A stretch of DNA of 64,000 nucleotides from Pseudomonas marvdashtae (lineage in GTDB: Bacteria; Pseudomonadota; Gammaproteobacteria; Pseudomonadales; Pseudomonadaceae): NCBI RefSeq assembly GCF_014268655.2, contig NZ_JABWQX020000001.1:310001-374000 (forward strand), given 5' to 3'. A program made the position numbers and the translations under genes. Under the pieces are notes generated by a model. That model was not told where the DNA came from. It searched no databases and saw only the letters and a program-made list of their open reading frames with translations. Below are positions 8,347 through 16,800 of this stretch, piece by piece. How positions within the stretch are numbered: position 1 is the stretch's first letter; each line of letters opens with the position of its first letter.

Positions 8347-11300
8347 ATGACACGGATATCGACCCCCATCAGTGAAATCAAGGAACACTACGACGTCATT
8401 GTCATTGGTTCCGGCTACGGCGGCGGCATTGCCGCGTCGCGCCTGTCCCGGGCCGGGCGCAGCGTCTGTCTGTTGGAACGTGGCCGGGAGATCCAGCCGG
8501 GCGAATACCCCAACACGTTGCTCGCGGCCACCGAGGAGTTGCAGGTGCATGACCCGGACGGCCACATCGGTTCGCGTACCGGCCTGTTCGACCTGCACGT
8601 CAACGCCCAGCAGAACGTAGTGGTCGGGTGTGGCCTGGGCGGCACCTCGCTGATCAATGCCAACGTCGCGCTGGAAGCCGAGCCGGGCGTGTTCGAGGAC
8701 CCGCGCTGGCCGCTGGCGATGCGCGAGCACAGCGACACGTTGCTCAAGGACGGCTATGCGCGGGCGCGGGAGATGCTCAAACCCACTCCTTATCCGGCAT
8801 CGGCGCCAAACCTGCCCAAGCTCGATGCCCATAAGAAATCCGCTGATTACCTCAAGCAGGGCGCGCATTTCTACAAGCCGCCGATCAACGTGACCTTCGA
8901 CAAGCTGCCGAACAACCTCAACCATGTCGGCGTCGAACAATTGCCGTGCAATGGTTGCGGCGACTGCGTTTCGGGCTGTAACAACAAGGCCAAGAACACC
9001 ACGCTGATGAATTATCTGCCCGACGCCTGGAACCACGGCACCGAGATTTTCTGCCAGGCCGAAGTGCGGCATCTGGAGCGCGATGGCGATGGCTGGATCG
9101 TGCATTTCCAATACCTGGACAGCGGTCGCGAGATGTTTTCGGCACCGACGCTGTTCGTGCGGGCCGACATTGTAGTGGTCTCCGCTGGCACGCTGGGCTC
9201 CACCGAAATCATGTTGCGCTCACGGGACAAAGGCTTGTCGACGTCCAGTCAACTGGGCGAGAACATGAGCGGCAACGGCGATATCCTCGGCTTCGGCCAC
9301 AACTGCGACCAGGTCATCAACGGCATCGGCTTCGGTGCGCATTCGGCCAAGGAGCTGGAGCCAGTGGGGCCTTGCATCACCTCGGTGATCGACATGCGCA
9401 CCGAAGGCGATTGGCGCAGCCGCATGGTGATCGAGGAAGGTTCGATTCCGGGCGCCCTCGGTCGGGCCATGGTGCCGAGCATGGCAGCGTTCGCCGAGAT
9501 GATCGGCGTGCCCACCGACACCGGTTTCGGTGCCAGCCTCCGGTACAAGGGGCGCGAGGCCGAAAGCTTCCTGCGCGGCCCGTATTACGGCGCGCTGCAT
9601 AACATGCAGACTTACCTGATCATGAGCCATGACAACGGCAAGGGCCGCATGGTGCTCGACCACAAGGACCAACTGCGTATCGACTGGTCCGGTGTCGGCG
9701 AGCAGGAAAACGTTACCCTCGGCAACGAACGCCTGCATCAGAGCACCAAGGCGCTGGGCGGGATCTGGGTCGAGAACCCGATCTGGACCAAGCTGCTCAA
9801 GCACAGCATCGTCTCGGTCCATCCGCTGGGCGGTTGCGTGATGGGCGAGGACGCCATCCAAGGCGTGGTCAATCACAAAGGACAGGTGTTCAGTGGCGCC
9901 AGTGGCACCGACGTCTACCCAGGGCTTTACGTGACGGACGGCTCGGTCATCCCGACCTCCCTGGCGGTCAATCCGTTGCTGACCATTTCGGCGGTGAGTG
10001 AACGCAACATGGGACTGCTGGCGGCCGATCGAGGTTGGCTGATCGACTACACCTTGCCTTCGGCCCCGCGCAAACCGGTGGCGGCGCCGACACTCGGCGT
10101 GCAGTTCACCGAAACCATGAAAGGTTACTTCTCCACGGCGTTCACCCAGCCCCAAGGCACCGACCTCAACGCTTACGAAGCGGCAGCCAAGCGCGGCAAG
10201 GCCGATAACTCACCCATCGAATTCACGCTGACCATTACCGGCGCCGACCTCGATCGCCTGATCAAGGAGCCGGAGCACGCCGCGACCCTGGTCGGCACCC
10301 TCGATGCGCCATTGCTGTCATCCAAGCCACTGGTCGCCAGCAATGGGGTGTTCAACCTGTTCGAGCAGTACCAGGAACAGGTCGGCGTGCGGCACATGAA
10401 CTACGACATGAAACTGACCGCCGAAGACGGCAGCGACTATTTCTTCAGCGCGTTCAAGACCGTGCCCGAGGACAATGGCGTGCTGAATATCTGGCACGAC
10501 ACCAGCACCCTCTACGTCACGCTTTATCGCGGGCCGGACAAGACCGGCGCGGTGCTCGGCTGCGGTGTGATGCACATCCTGCCGGCCGACTTCGCCAAGC
10601 AGATGACCACCATGAAAGTGCTCAACGCGCGCAATGAGCGTGAGCGCGTGGAGGCGCTGGCGCGGTTCGGCAAGTTCTTCGCCGAGATCCTGTGGGAGAG
10701 CTACGGCGGGGTCTTCGCCGGTGACGTCTACTTCAACCCGGACGCGCCGCCCCGGTTGAAACGGCCACTGGATGCGCCGGCGCCGGTGGTGCATTTCTTC
10801 CAGACCGAAGACAACGTCGAGTTGCGCCTGACCCGCTACCAGGCCGGCAGCAAAGGCCCGGTGATGTTGGTCCATGGCCTGGGCGTGGGCTCGAATATCT
10901 TCTCCACCGACACCATTCACACCAACCTGCTGGAATACCTGTGCAAGCACGAGTACGACGTCTGGCTGCTGGATCTGCGGGTGAGCATCCTGCTGCCGGC
11001 CAGCAAGAACGAATGGAACGGCGATCAGGTGGCCCAGTACGACTTCAAGGCCGCCATCGAACAGATCCAGCAAGCGACCCTGGCCCGTGACGTGCAATGC
11101 GTGGTGCATTGCTACGGCGCGACAACCTTTTTCATGTCGATGCTGGCGGGCTTGCAAGGGGTGCGCTCGGTGGTCTGCTCGCAGATCGCCGCCGACACGG
11201 TGGTCGCCACCGCCACCGGACTGAAGGCCGGGCTGCACTTGCCGGGAATGCTCGATGCCATCGGCATCAAATCCATGACGGCCTACGCCGACACCAAGGA

Positions 11301-11799
11301 AAGCTGGTTCAACAAACTCTACGACAAGGCCCTCAACGGCTATGCCCGGATCGAGGCCCAGGGCTATTGCACCAACCCGGTCTGCCATCGCATCACGTTC
11401 ATGTATGCGTCGCTGTACCGCCACGACACCCTCAACGAAACCCTTCACGACAACCTGCATGAGTTGTTCGGCGAGTCGAACATCCAGACCTTCGAGCACT
11501 TGGCGCTGATCGTGCGCAAGGGGCACTTGGTGGACTTCAAGGGCAACGACGTCTACATGCCGCATTTCGATCGGCTGAAGTTGCCGATCTGCTTCATCAG
11601 CGGCGCCGACAACCAGTGCTACCTGCCGCAAAGCACCCTCAAGACCTACGAGCGACTGTGCGAGATGCACGGCCCGCAGTTGTTCAGCCGCCACGAAGTG
11701 CCGGGGTACGGTCATATCGACTGCATGTTCGGCAAGGATGCGGTGGTGGATGTGTATCCGATCATCCTTGAGCACCTGGAGAAAACGGCGCTCGGTTGA
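8347..11799 (+). CDS. GMC oxidoreductase fused to an alpha/beta hydrolase
   Basis: An 1150-residue two-enzyme fusion. The start is the ATG behind GAGAGG. Residues 1-570 form a GMC flavoprotein of the cholesterol-oxidase-like branch: FAD motif 'VIVIGSGYGGGIAASRLS' at 17-34, active-site region H492-P-L-G-G-C, and 'VNPLLTISAVSERNMG'. Between FAD segments lies C201-x2-C204-x2-C207-x3-C211, spaced like a [4Fe-4S] ferredoxin motif. A linker domain follows (about 600-790). The C-terminal hydrolase has an oxyanion loop HGLG at 843-846, a nucleophile elbow H921-C922-Y-G-A with cysteine instead of serine, D1088 and H1123. It may oxidise a lipid alcohol or sterol-like ring and then cleave an ester or lactone (inference). 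No signal peptide is seen. The next genes are a cytochrome and a phosphoesterase. Confidence 0.88.
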   Translation: MTRISTPISEIKEHYDVIVIGSGYGGGIAASRLSRAGRSVCLLERGREIQPGEYPNTLLAATEELQVHDPDGHIGSRTGLFDLHVNAQQNVVVGCGLGGTSLINANVALEAEPGVFEDPRWPLAMREHSDTLLKDGYARAREMLKPTPYPASAPNLPKLDAHKKSADYLKQGAHFYKPPINVTFDKLPNNLNHVGVEQLPCNGCGDCVSGCNNKAKNTTLMNYLPDAWNHGTEIFCQAEVRHLERDGDGWIVHFQYLDSGREMFSAPTLFVRADIVVVSAGTLGSTEIMLRSRDKGLSTSSQLGENMSGNGDILGFGHNCDQVINGIGFGAHSAKELEPVGPCITSVIDMRTEGDWRSRMVIEEGSIPGALGRAMVPSMAAFAEMIGVPTDTGFGASLRYKGREAESFLRGPYYGALHNMQTYLIMSHDNGKGRMVLDHKDQLRIDWSGVGEQENVTLGNERLHQSTKALGGIWVENPIWTKLLKHSIVSVHPLGGCVMGEDAIQGVVNHKGQVFSGASGTDVYPGLYVTDGSVIPTSLAVNPLLTISAVSERNMGLLAADRGWLIDYTLPSAPRKPVAAPTLGVQFTETMKGYFSTAFTQPQGTDLNAYEAAAKRGKADNSPIEFTLTITGADLDRLIKEPEHAATLVGTLDAPLLSSKPLVASNGVFNLFEQYQEQVGVRHMNYDMKLTAEDGSDYFFSAFKTVPEDNGVLNIWHDTSTLYVTLYRGPDKTGAVLGCGVMHILPADFAKQMTTMKVLNARNERERVEALARFGKFFAEILWESYGGVFAGDVYFNPDAPPRLKRPLDAPAPVVHFFQTEDNVELRLTRYQAGSKGPVMLVHGLGVGSNIFSTDTIHTNLLEYLCKHEYDVWLLDLRVSILLPASKNEWNGDQVAQYDFKAAIEQIQQATLARDVQCVVHCYGATTFFMSMLAGLQGVRSVVCSQIAADTVVATATGLKAGLHLPGMLDAIGIKSMTAYADTKESWFNKLYDKALNGYARIEAQGYCTNPVCHRITFMYASLYRHDTLNETLHDNLHELFGESNIQTFEHLALIVRKGHLVDFKGNDVYMPHFDRLKLPICFISGADNQCYLPQSTLKTYERLCEMHGPQLFSRHEVPGYGHIDCMFGKDAVVDVYPIILEHLEKTALG

Positions 11800-11803
11800 C
11801 GCT

Positions 11804-11912
11804 TGATCGTTCCCACGCTCCGCGTGGGAATGCCGCCATGGACGCTCAGCGTCCGCTGTTGTGACGCAGAGCGTCACGGGATGCATGCCCACGCGGAGCG
11901 TGGGAACGATCA
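11804..11912. repeat. REPIN-like 109-bp nested palindrome, copy 2
   Basis: Same structure as the copy between dgcA and dgcB: outer TGATCGTTCCCACGCTCCGC ... GTGGGAACGATCA arms, inner GGACGCTCAGCGTCC and GACGCAGAGCGTC arms. It starts five bases after the GMC fusion gene stop and ends 11 bases before the cytochrome gene ATG, so it fills almost the whole spacer. Confidence 0.9.
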
Positions 11913-11923
11913 AGGGGAAAGCC

Positions 11924-13792
11924 ATGAACACTTGTATCCGCTGGTTCCAACGCATCATCTGGATCGGAATCATCATGAACATGGTCTTCGCGATCCCGGC
12001 GCTGTTCGCGCCGGCGTTGCTGACGTCCATGATCGGCCTGCCGCCCGTATTGTCCGATCCCTGGCTGGAAAACGCCGGCATGTTGCTGGTGGGGATCAGC
12101 CTGTTCTACATGCCCTCGGGGTTCAACGCGCCGCGTTTCGTCGTGCATTCATGGTTGTGCGTGCTGTCGCGGCTGGTGGCGGTGGTGTTCTGGATCTACC
12201 TGATCAACACCAACAACCAGGGTTCGCTGTTCGTGCCGATGTTGATGGGCGACCTGAGCATGTTCCTGATCCTCGGCGTGCTGCTGTACCTGGGCAGCCC
12301 GGTGGCCAATCGTCCGCTGGCCTTGCTCTGCGCCGGTTGGCGGGAATGGCGCGCTGGTTGGGCGCTGCGCTGGCAGCGCCATGGTTTCAAGGTCGGCACA
12401 TGGGTGGTGGTCGTGCTGCTGGGTTTCATCGGCTACCAGACCTGGTACCAGATGATCCGGGAGGTGCCGCAGCCGGACTTTGCCTCCGATGAAGACCACT
12501 ACAAATACGCCGCCATCGGCCTGGGCATCGAAGCACGCATTCCCTACTACCTGTTCGCCGTGCTGCCGCAGATGTGCCCGGAAAAACTGCCCAAGCCGGG
12601 CGGCTACGAGGTGTTCGGTTTCCTCTATGAAGACGGCAACGACCTGCCCATCGGCATGGCCAAGCGGCAACTCGGTTACCCCACGGTCGAGCCGAATTGC
12701 GCCTTGTGCCACACCGGTTCCTATCGGGCCAATGCCACTGACGTCGCGGTGCCCGTTGCCGCCGCGCCGGCCAATACCCTGCAGCTGCAAGCCTTCCAGT
12801 GGTTCGCCTACGAGTGCGCCAGCGATCCGAAATTCACCCCCGATGCGGTGATGGCGGCGATCAATGGCAAGTTCCAGTTGGGTTTTTTCGAAAAACTCTA
12901 TAACCGCTACCTGATCATTCCGATGGCCAAGAGTGCGCTGCTCAAGCAGAAGCAGGCCTACGCCTGGCAGAAGCTGCGTCCGGCCCAGGGACCTGGGCGG
13001 ACCGACACCTTCAACCCGACCAAAATGGTGGTGTTCGGCTTCCCGGATGATTCCACCATCGGCACCGTGGACCTGCCACAGGTCTGGAACCAGAAACCCC
13101 GCGAGTCCATGTACCTGCACTGGGACGGCAATAACAACAAGATCCACGAACGCAACTACGCCGCGGCCATGGCCGTGGGAGCGACGCCGGAATCGGTGCT
13201 GCCACCGAGTTTCAACCGGGTGACCAACTGGCTGCTGGGCCACAAGGCACCGGCCTGGCCGTTCGCCCTGGACCAGGCGAAAGTCGCCCAGGGCAAACCG
13301 ATCTGGGATAAGAACTGCGCCAGTTGCCACGATTTTGGCCGCAGCGACACCGGCCAGGTCACCACCCATATCGACCAGTTGGGCACCGACCCCCATCGCC
13401 TGAATTCCTTCACCACCGGCCTGGTGACGGCGTTCCACGGCTTCAAGAAACCGCCGTTCGACTTTGGCGCCTACCGCAAGACCCAGAGCTACAGCAACAC
13501 GCCCACCGACGGCATCTGGCTGCGCGCGCCTTACCTGCACAACGGCTCGGTGCCGACCCTCTGGGATTTGCTGCAAGCGCCGGAGCAACGGCCGCAAGTG
13601 TTCTACACCGGCTCCGACATCTACGACCAGGAGAAAGTCGGCTTCATCACCCGCGGGGCGCAAATGAAGGCGTCGGCGGATTTCAAATACGACACCCGCC
13701 TGGAAGGCAACCACAACGGCGGTCACCTGTATGGCACGCAGCTGCCGGACGTCGACAAGCGGGCCCTGATCGAATTCATGAAAACCCTGTGA
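11924..13792 (+). CDS. Membrane-anchored di-haem c-type cytochrome
   Basis: A 622-residue protein. The ATG behind AAGGGGAAA is preferred, since upstream in-frame starts lie inside the repeat. Four hydrophobic helices fill residues 8-125 and a fifth lies near 165-185. The rest should face the periplasm and carries two haem attachment motifs, C259-A-L-C-H263 and C465-A-S-C-H469. The C-terminal part has cytochrome c features such as 'DGIWLRAPYLHNGSVPTLWD'. It could take electrons from a dehydrogenase or peroxidise a substrate; its position directly after the GMC fusion suggests it serves that enzyme (inference). I do not recognise a named family for the membrane part. Confidence 0.82.
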   Translation: MNTCIRWFQRIIWIGIIMNMVFAIPALFAPALLTSMIGLPPVLSDPWLENAGMLLVGISLFYMPSGFNAPRFVVHSWLCVLSRLVAVVFWIYLINTNNQGSLFVPMLMGDLSMFLILGVLLYLGSPVANRPLALLCAGWREWRAGWALRWQRHGFKVGTWVVVVLLGFIGYQTWYQMIREVPQPDFASDEDHYKYAAIGLGIEARIPYYLFAVLPQMCPEKLPKPGGYEVFGFLYEDGNDLPIGMAKRQLGYPTVEPNCALCHTGSYRANATDVAVPVAAAPANTLQLQAFQWFAYECASDPKFTPDAVMAAINGKFQLGFFEKLYNRYLIIPMAKSALLKQKQAYAWQKLRPAQGPGRTDTFNPTKMVVFGFPDDSTIGTVDLPQVWNQKPRESMYLHWDGNNNKIHERNYAAAMAVGATPESVLPPSFNRVTNWLLGHKAPAWPFALDQAKVAQGKPIWDKNCASCHDFGRSDTGQVTTHIDQLGTDPHRLNSFTTGLVTAFHGFKKPPFDFGAYRKTQSYSNTPTDGIWLRAPYLHNGSVPTLWDLLQAPEQRPQVFYTGSDIYDQEKVGFITRGAQMKASADFKYDTRLEGNHNGGHLYGTQLPDVDKRALIEFMKTL

Positions 13793-13819
13793 CCCAGGGC
13801 ACAACGAAGGAGCGTTCAC

Positions 13820-15067
13820 ATGTCATTACTGCACCATTGGGAACATGAGTTCGACAAGGTCAAGGTCCGCCTGCACGGGTTGGTCACGCGGCTGGAAATG
13901 TCCTGGAAAAAACTCGTTAACGACCTGGAACCCGAGGAGTTCGAGGCCATCGTCAAACTGCTGCAACGCGGCCACGACCAGGCCCGGCACGTCATCGACC
14001 ACGGTGATCTGCCGGACGATGAACCGGCCGTGCCATGGGAACTGGCCCACGGCTTGTCGATCCTCAAGCTCGGCAACGCCACGCCGTTGCCGCAAAAAGA
14101 AGAGGATTTGCCGACCCGCGTGCTCAAGGACGGTACGTTACTGGGCTGTCGTAAATGGGAGCTGTTGGACTTGTTGTGGAGCGAGGCGCTGCTCAAGTGG
14201 ATCGAAAACCTGCGCCACCACGCGCCGTTCGCCACGAACCCGGCGCTGGTGAAAATGGACAACGACGTGGTACTGGCCATCGCCGGCGACTGGGGCACCG
14301 GGCCGTTCGACAGCCACGCCCCGGCGGTGGCGGTGGCCAACCAGATGCAATTGGCCCTGGCGGATTTCACCATCCACCTGGGCGACGTGTATTACGCCGG
14401 CACCCATTCCCAGGAAGACGTCGACATGGCCGGCTGGCCCCAGGGCAAGCACGGCGCGTTCACCCTCAATTCCAACCACGAGATGTACAGCGGCGGCCAC
14501 GGCTATTTCAAGGAACTCGCGGCGCGTTTTCCGGTGCAACAGGGCACCAGCTATTTCGCCTTGTACAACGATGATTGGCTGGTGGTTGGCCTCGACAGTG
14601 CCTACGCCTCGGACGCGATGAACCTATACATGGACGGCACCCTCAACACCCAGCAGATCGAATGGATGAAAACCCTGCCCAAGCGCAAGAAATTGATGGT
14701 GCTCAGTCATCATCAGGGCTTCGATATTTCCGGACACAACAAGACCGCGCTTTACCAACCGGTGTGCGATGCCCTGGGGCGTGAACCGGACTACTGGTAT
14801 TGGGGCCATCTGCACAACGGCATTTGCTACGCGCCGCAAGGCGGGCTGCACGCGCGCTGTGCCGGGCATGGTGCGATCCCTTACGGCACCACCAGCGAGC
14901 TGAACGGGCATGCGCGGGTGTTGTGGTCGGAAACCGAATTGGCGGGGGACGAGGCGTATCCGGAGCGGGTGTTGAATGGGTATGTGAAAGTGCAGCTGAG
15001 GGGGGAGGAGATTATCGAGACGTTTTATGGGGAGGATGGCAGTGTGCGGTGGTCGTCCAGCCGATGA
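13820..15067 (+). CDS. Calcineurin-like metallophosphoesterase
   Basis: A 415-residue protein with GAAGGAG before the ATG. After an N-terminal helical region of about 150 residues it shows the metallophosphoesterase motifs in order: D157 (AGDWGTG, D-x-G rather than the usual D-x-H), G-D189 (HLGDVYYAG), N219-H220-E221 (the GNHE equivalent), H297-H298, and G329-H330-L-H332. There is no clear signal peptide. It lies 27 bases after the cytochrome gene and closes the cluster before another repeat. Possible substrates are phosphomonoesters or diesters; the sequence does not decide. Pairing with an oxidoreductase/hydrolase and a cytochrome suggests a lipid-related pathway (inference). Confidence 0.85.
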   Translation: MSLLHHWEHEFDKVKVRLHGLVTRLEMSWKKLVNDLEPEEFEAIVKLLQRGHDQARHVIDHGDLPDDEPAVPWELAHGLSILKLGNATPLPQKEEDLPTRVLKDGTLLGCRKWELLDLLWSEALLKWIENLRHHAPFATNPALVKMDNDVVLAIAGDWGTGPFDSHAPAVAVANQMQLALADFTIHLGDVYYAGTHSQEDVDMAGWPQGKHGAFTLNSNHEMYSGGHGYFKELAARFPVQQGTSYFALYNDDWLVVGLDSAYASDAMNLYMDGTLNTQQIEWMKTLPKRKKLMVLSHHQGFDISGHNKTALYQPVCDALGREPDYWYWGHLHNGICYAPQGGLHARCAGHGAIPYGTTSELNGHARVLWSETELAGDEAYPERVLNGYVKVQLRGEEIIETFYGEDGSVRWSSSR

Positions 15068-15207
15068 TCGTTCCCACGCTCTGCGTCACTGGTGTGATGA
15101 TCGTTCCCACGCTCTGCGTGGGAATGCCTCTACGGACGCTCCGCGTTCGGCTTTTTGGACGCAGAGCGTCCCGGGCTGCATTCCCACGCGGAGCGTGGGA
15201 ATGATCA
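15065..15207. repeat. REPIN-like element, copy 3, preceded by a partial copy
   Basis: A complete 110-base nested palindrome (15098-15207) has the same outer and inner arms as the copies at 3209 and 11804. Directly before it, 15065-15087 repeats the first 23 bases or so of the outer arm (TGATCGTTCCCACGCTCTGC), as if a second element had been truncated or inserted. It lies between the convergent ends of the phosphoesterase gene and gbcA. Confidence 0.88.
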
Positions 15208-15223
15208 GCCGAAGCGCTGGGTT

Positions 15224-16516
15224 TTAACCCTGGACCGGCACGCCCTTGAGGTACGGCGCCGGTTCGGCCCCCAGGTTGTTGAGCATGCGCTCGCTGTACC
15301 AGTCCACGAAGTTCACCACGCCAAACTCATAGGTCTTGGAGTACGGGCCGGGCTGGTAGGCGGTGGAGTTGATGCCGCGCTGGTTTTCTTCGGCCAGGCG
15401 ACGGTCCTGGTCGTTGGTGGCGTCCCAGACTTCGCGCATGCGCGCCACGTCGTAGTCCACGCCTTCGACCGCGTCCTTGTGCACGATCCACTTGGTGGTG
15501 ACCATGGTTTCCTGGGCGCTGATCGGCCACACGGTGAAGACGATGATGTGGTCGCCCATGCAGTGGTTCCACGAGTGCGGCAGGTGCAGGATGCGCATCG
15601 AGCCCAGGTCCGGGTTCTTGATGCGGCCCATCAGCTTGGCGCAGCCTTGCTTGCCGTCCATGGTCATCGACACGGTGCCCTTGAGCAGCGGCATGCGCAC
15701 GATGCGGTTGCGCAGGCCGAAGCTGGCGTGGGCGTAAGGGATCTTCTCGGCGTCCCAGGCGGCGGCGGAAGCGGCCACGTGGTCCTTGAAAGCCTGGTCG
15801 GCCCGTGGGTCGGTGACATCGTCCCATTCCAGCAGGGTCTTGAGCAATTCGGGGTGCGAGGCGTTGCAGTGGTAGCACTCGCGGTTGTTTTCCAGTACCA
15901 GCTTCCAATTGGCCTTTTCGAACAAGGTGGTCTGGATCGCCACCTTGGTGTTCTCCATGTCGTAGGGTTCCATGTAATGGTTCAGGGTCGACAGGAAGTC
16001 ATCGATGGCCGGCGGGTTCTCGGCCAGGCTGATGAAGATATAGCCGCCAGCGGTCTTCACGTTCACCGGCTTGAGGCCGTACTGCTTCATGTCGAAGTCG
16101 GCGCCCATCTCGGTACCGGCGAACAGCAGGCGACCGTCCAGCTCGTAGGTCCACTGGTGGTAATGGCAGACCAGCTTGGCGACCTTGCCCTTTTCGCTGG
16201 TGCACAGCCGCGAACCGCGGTGGCGGCAGACGTTATGGAACGCATGCACCACGCCCTCGGCGCCGCGAATCACGATGATCGGGTTCTTGCCGATCTGCAG
16301 CGTCAGGTAGTTGCCCTTGGCCGGGATTTCGCAGGTCATGCCGGCGATCAACCACTCCTTCTGAAAGATTTCCTGCATGTCGATATCAAACAGGCGCTCA
16401 TCGGAGTAGAACGGCTGCGGCAGCGAGAAGGTGCGCTCGCGCTCTTGCAACATTTGCGCGGTGGCCTTGCGTGCGGGTTCCAGCGGATCGCCCAGGCTCA
16501 GGGTAGTGGTGTCCAT
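15224..16516 (-). CDS. gbcA: Glycine betaine demethylase, oxygenase subunit GbcA
   Basis: A 430-residue Rieske non-haem iron oxygenase. The start is the MDTTTLSLGDP methionine, with GAGGA 8 bases upstream; longer in-frame starts are rejected. Rieske cluster ligands are C97-R-H99 and C117-H-Y-H120. The mononuclear iron site is in the ENNRECYHCNASHPEL segment with H216 and H221. It removes one methyl group of glycine betaine as formaldehyde, yielding dimethylglycine, using electrons from GbcB (established for the pseudomonad pair). It is divergent from gbcB across a 284-base intergenic region, which is the expected place for GbdR control. Confidence 0.95.
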   Translation of the reverse strand: MDTTTLSLGDPLEPARKATAQMLQERERTFSLPQPFYSDERLFDIDMQEIFQKEWLIAGMTCEIPAKGNYLTLQIGKNPIIVIRGAEGVVHAFHNVCRHRGSRLCTSEKGKVAKLVCHYHQWTYELDGRLLFAGTEMGADFDMKQYGLKPVNVKTAGGYIFISLAENPPAIDDFLSTLNHYMEPYDMENTKVAIQTTLFEKANWKLVLENNRECYHCNASHPELLKTLLEWDDVTDPRADQAFKDHVAASAAAWDAEKIPYAHASFGLRNRIVRMPLLKGTVSMTMDGKQGCAKLMGRIKNPDLGSMRILHLPHSWNHCMGDHIIVFTVWPISAQETMVTTKWIVHKDAVEGVDYDVARMREVWDATNDQDRRLAEENQRGINSTAYQPGPYSKTYEFGVVNFVDWYSERMLNNLGAEPAPYLKGVPVQG

Positions 16517-16700
16517 CGTTTTATCCTCGTGGCTCTCTAAGCGGAGCCGGTGAAAATGGCTAATCGGTTGTGCTACGCAAGGCAGAAAACTTTGTTTATC
16601 TGTTGGGGCGAGTGTGGGGCCGCGCAGGGGCGCAACCTTATCCATGGGCGACATGGCCCAATCTGTTCCCGACGCGCAAGCCCCGGTAGTTGGGGGCTGG

Positions 16701-16733
16701 TCGCGATAAGTATGTGAATGTCGCAGATAGGTA
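16701..16733 (+). promoter_or_regulatory. Direct repeat in the gbcA-gbcB divergent region, candidate AraC-family site
   Basis: TCGCGATAAGTATG and TCGCAGATAGGTAA lie in direct orientation 20 bases apart, about two helical turns, ending 67 bases before the gbcB ATG. Direct repeats at this spacing suit AraC-type regulators. The betaine regulator GbdR is AraC-family and known to activate gbcAB in P. aeruginosa; linking it to these bases is inference. The rest of the 284-base region shows a small AGCCCC...GGGGCT hairpin near 16680-16698. Confidence 0.4.
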
Positions 16734-16800
16734 AATGGTCACCCAGGCGCCTGCGCACAATCGCCCTCATGAAGGCCGACAGTCGGCCGTGGAGATCAGC

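Noticed and set aside
16735..16800. Longer GbcB starting at the upstream ATG
   Set aside because: No ribosome binding site there, the candidate operator would be largely upstream of it but the extra residues do not resemble the family, and the ATG at 16801 gives the usual length.
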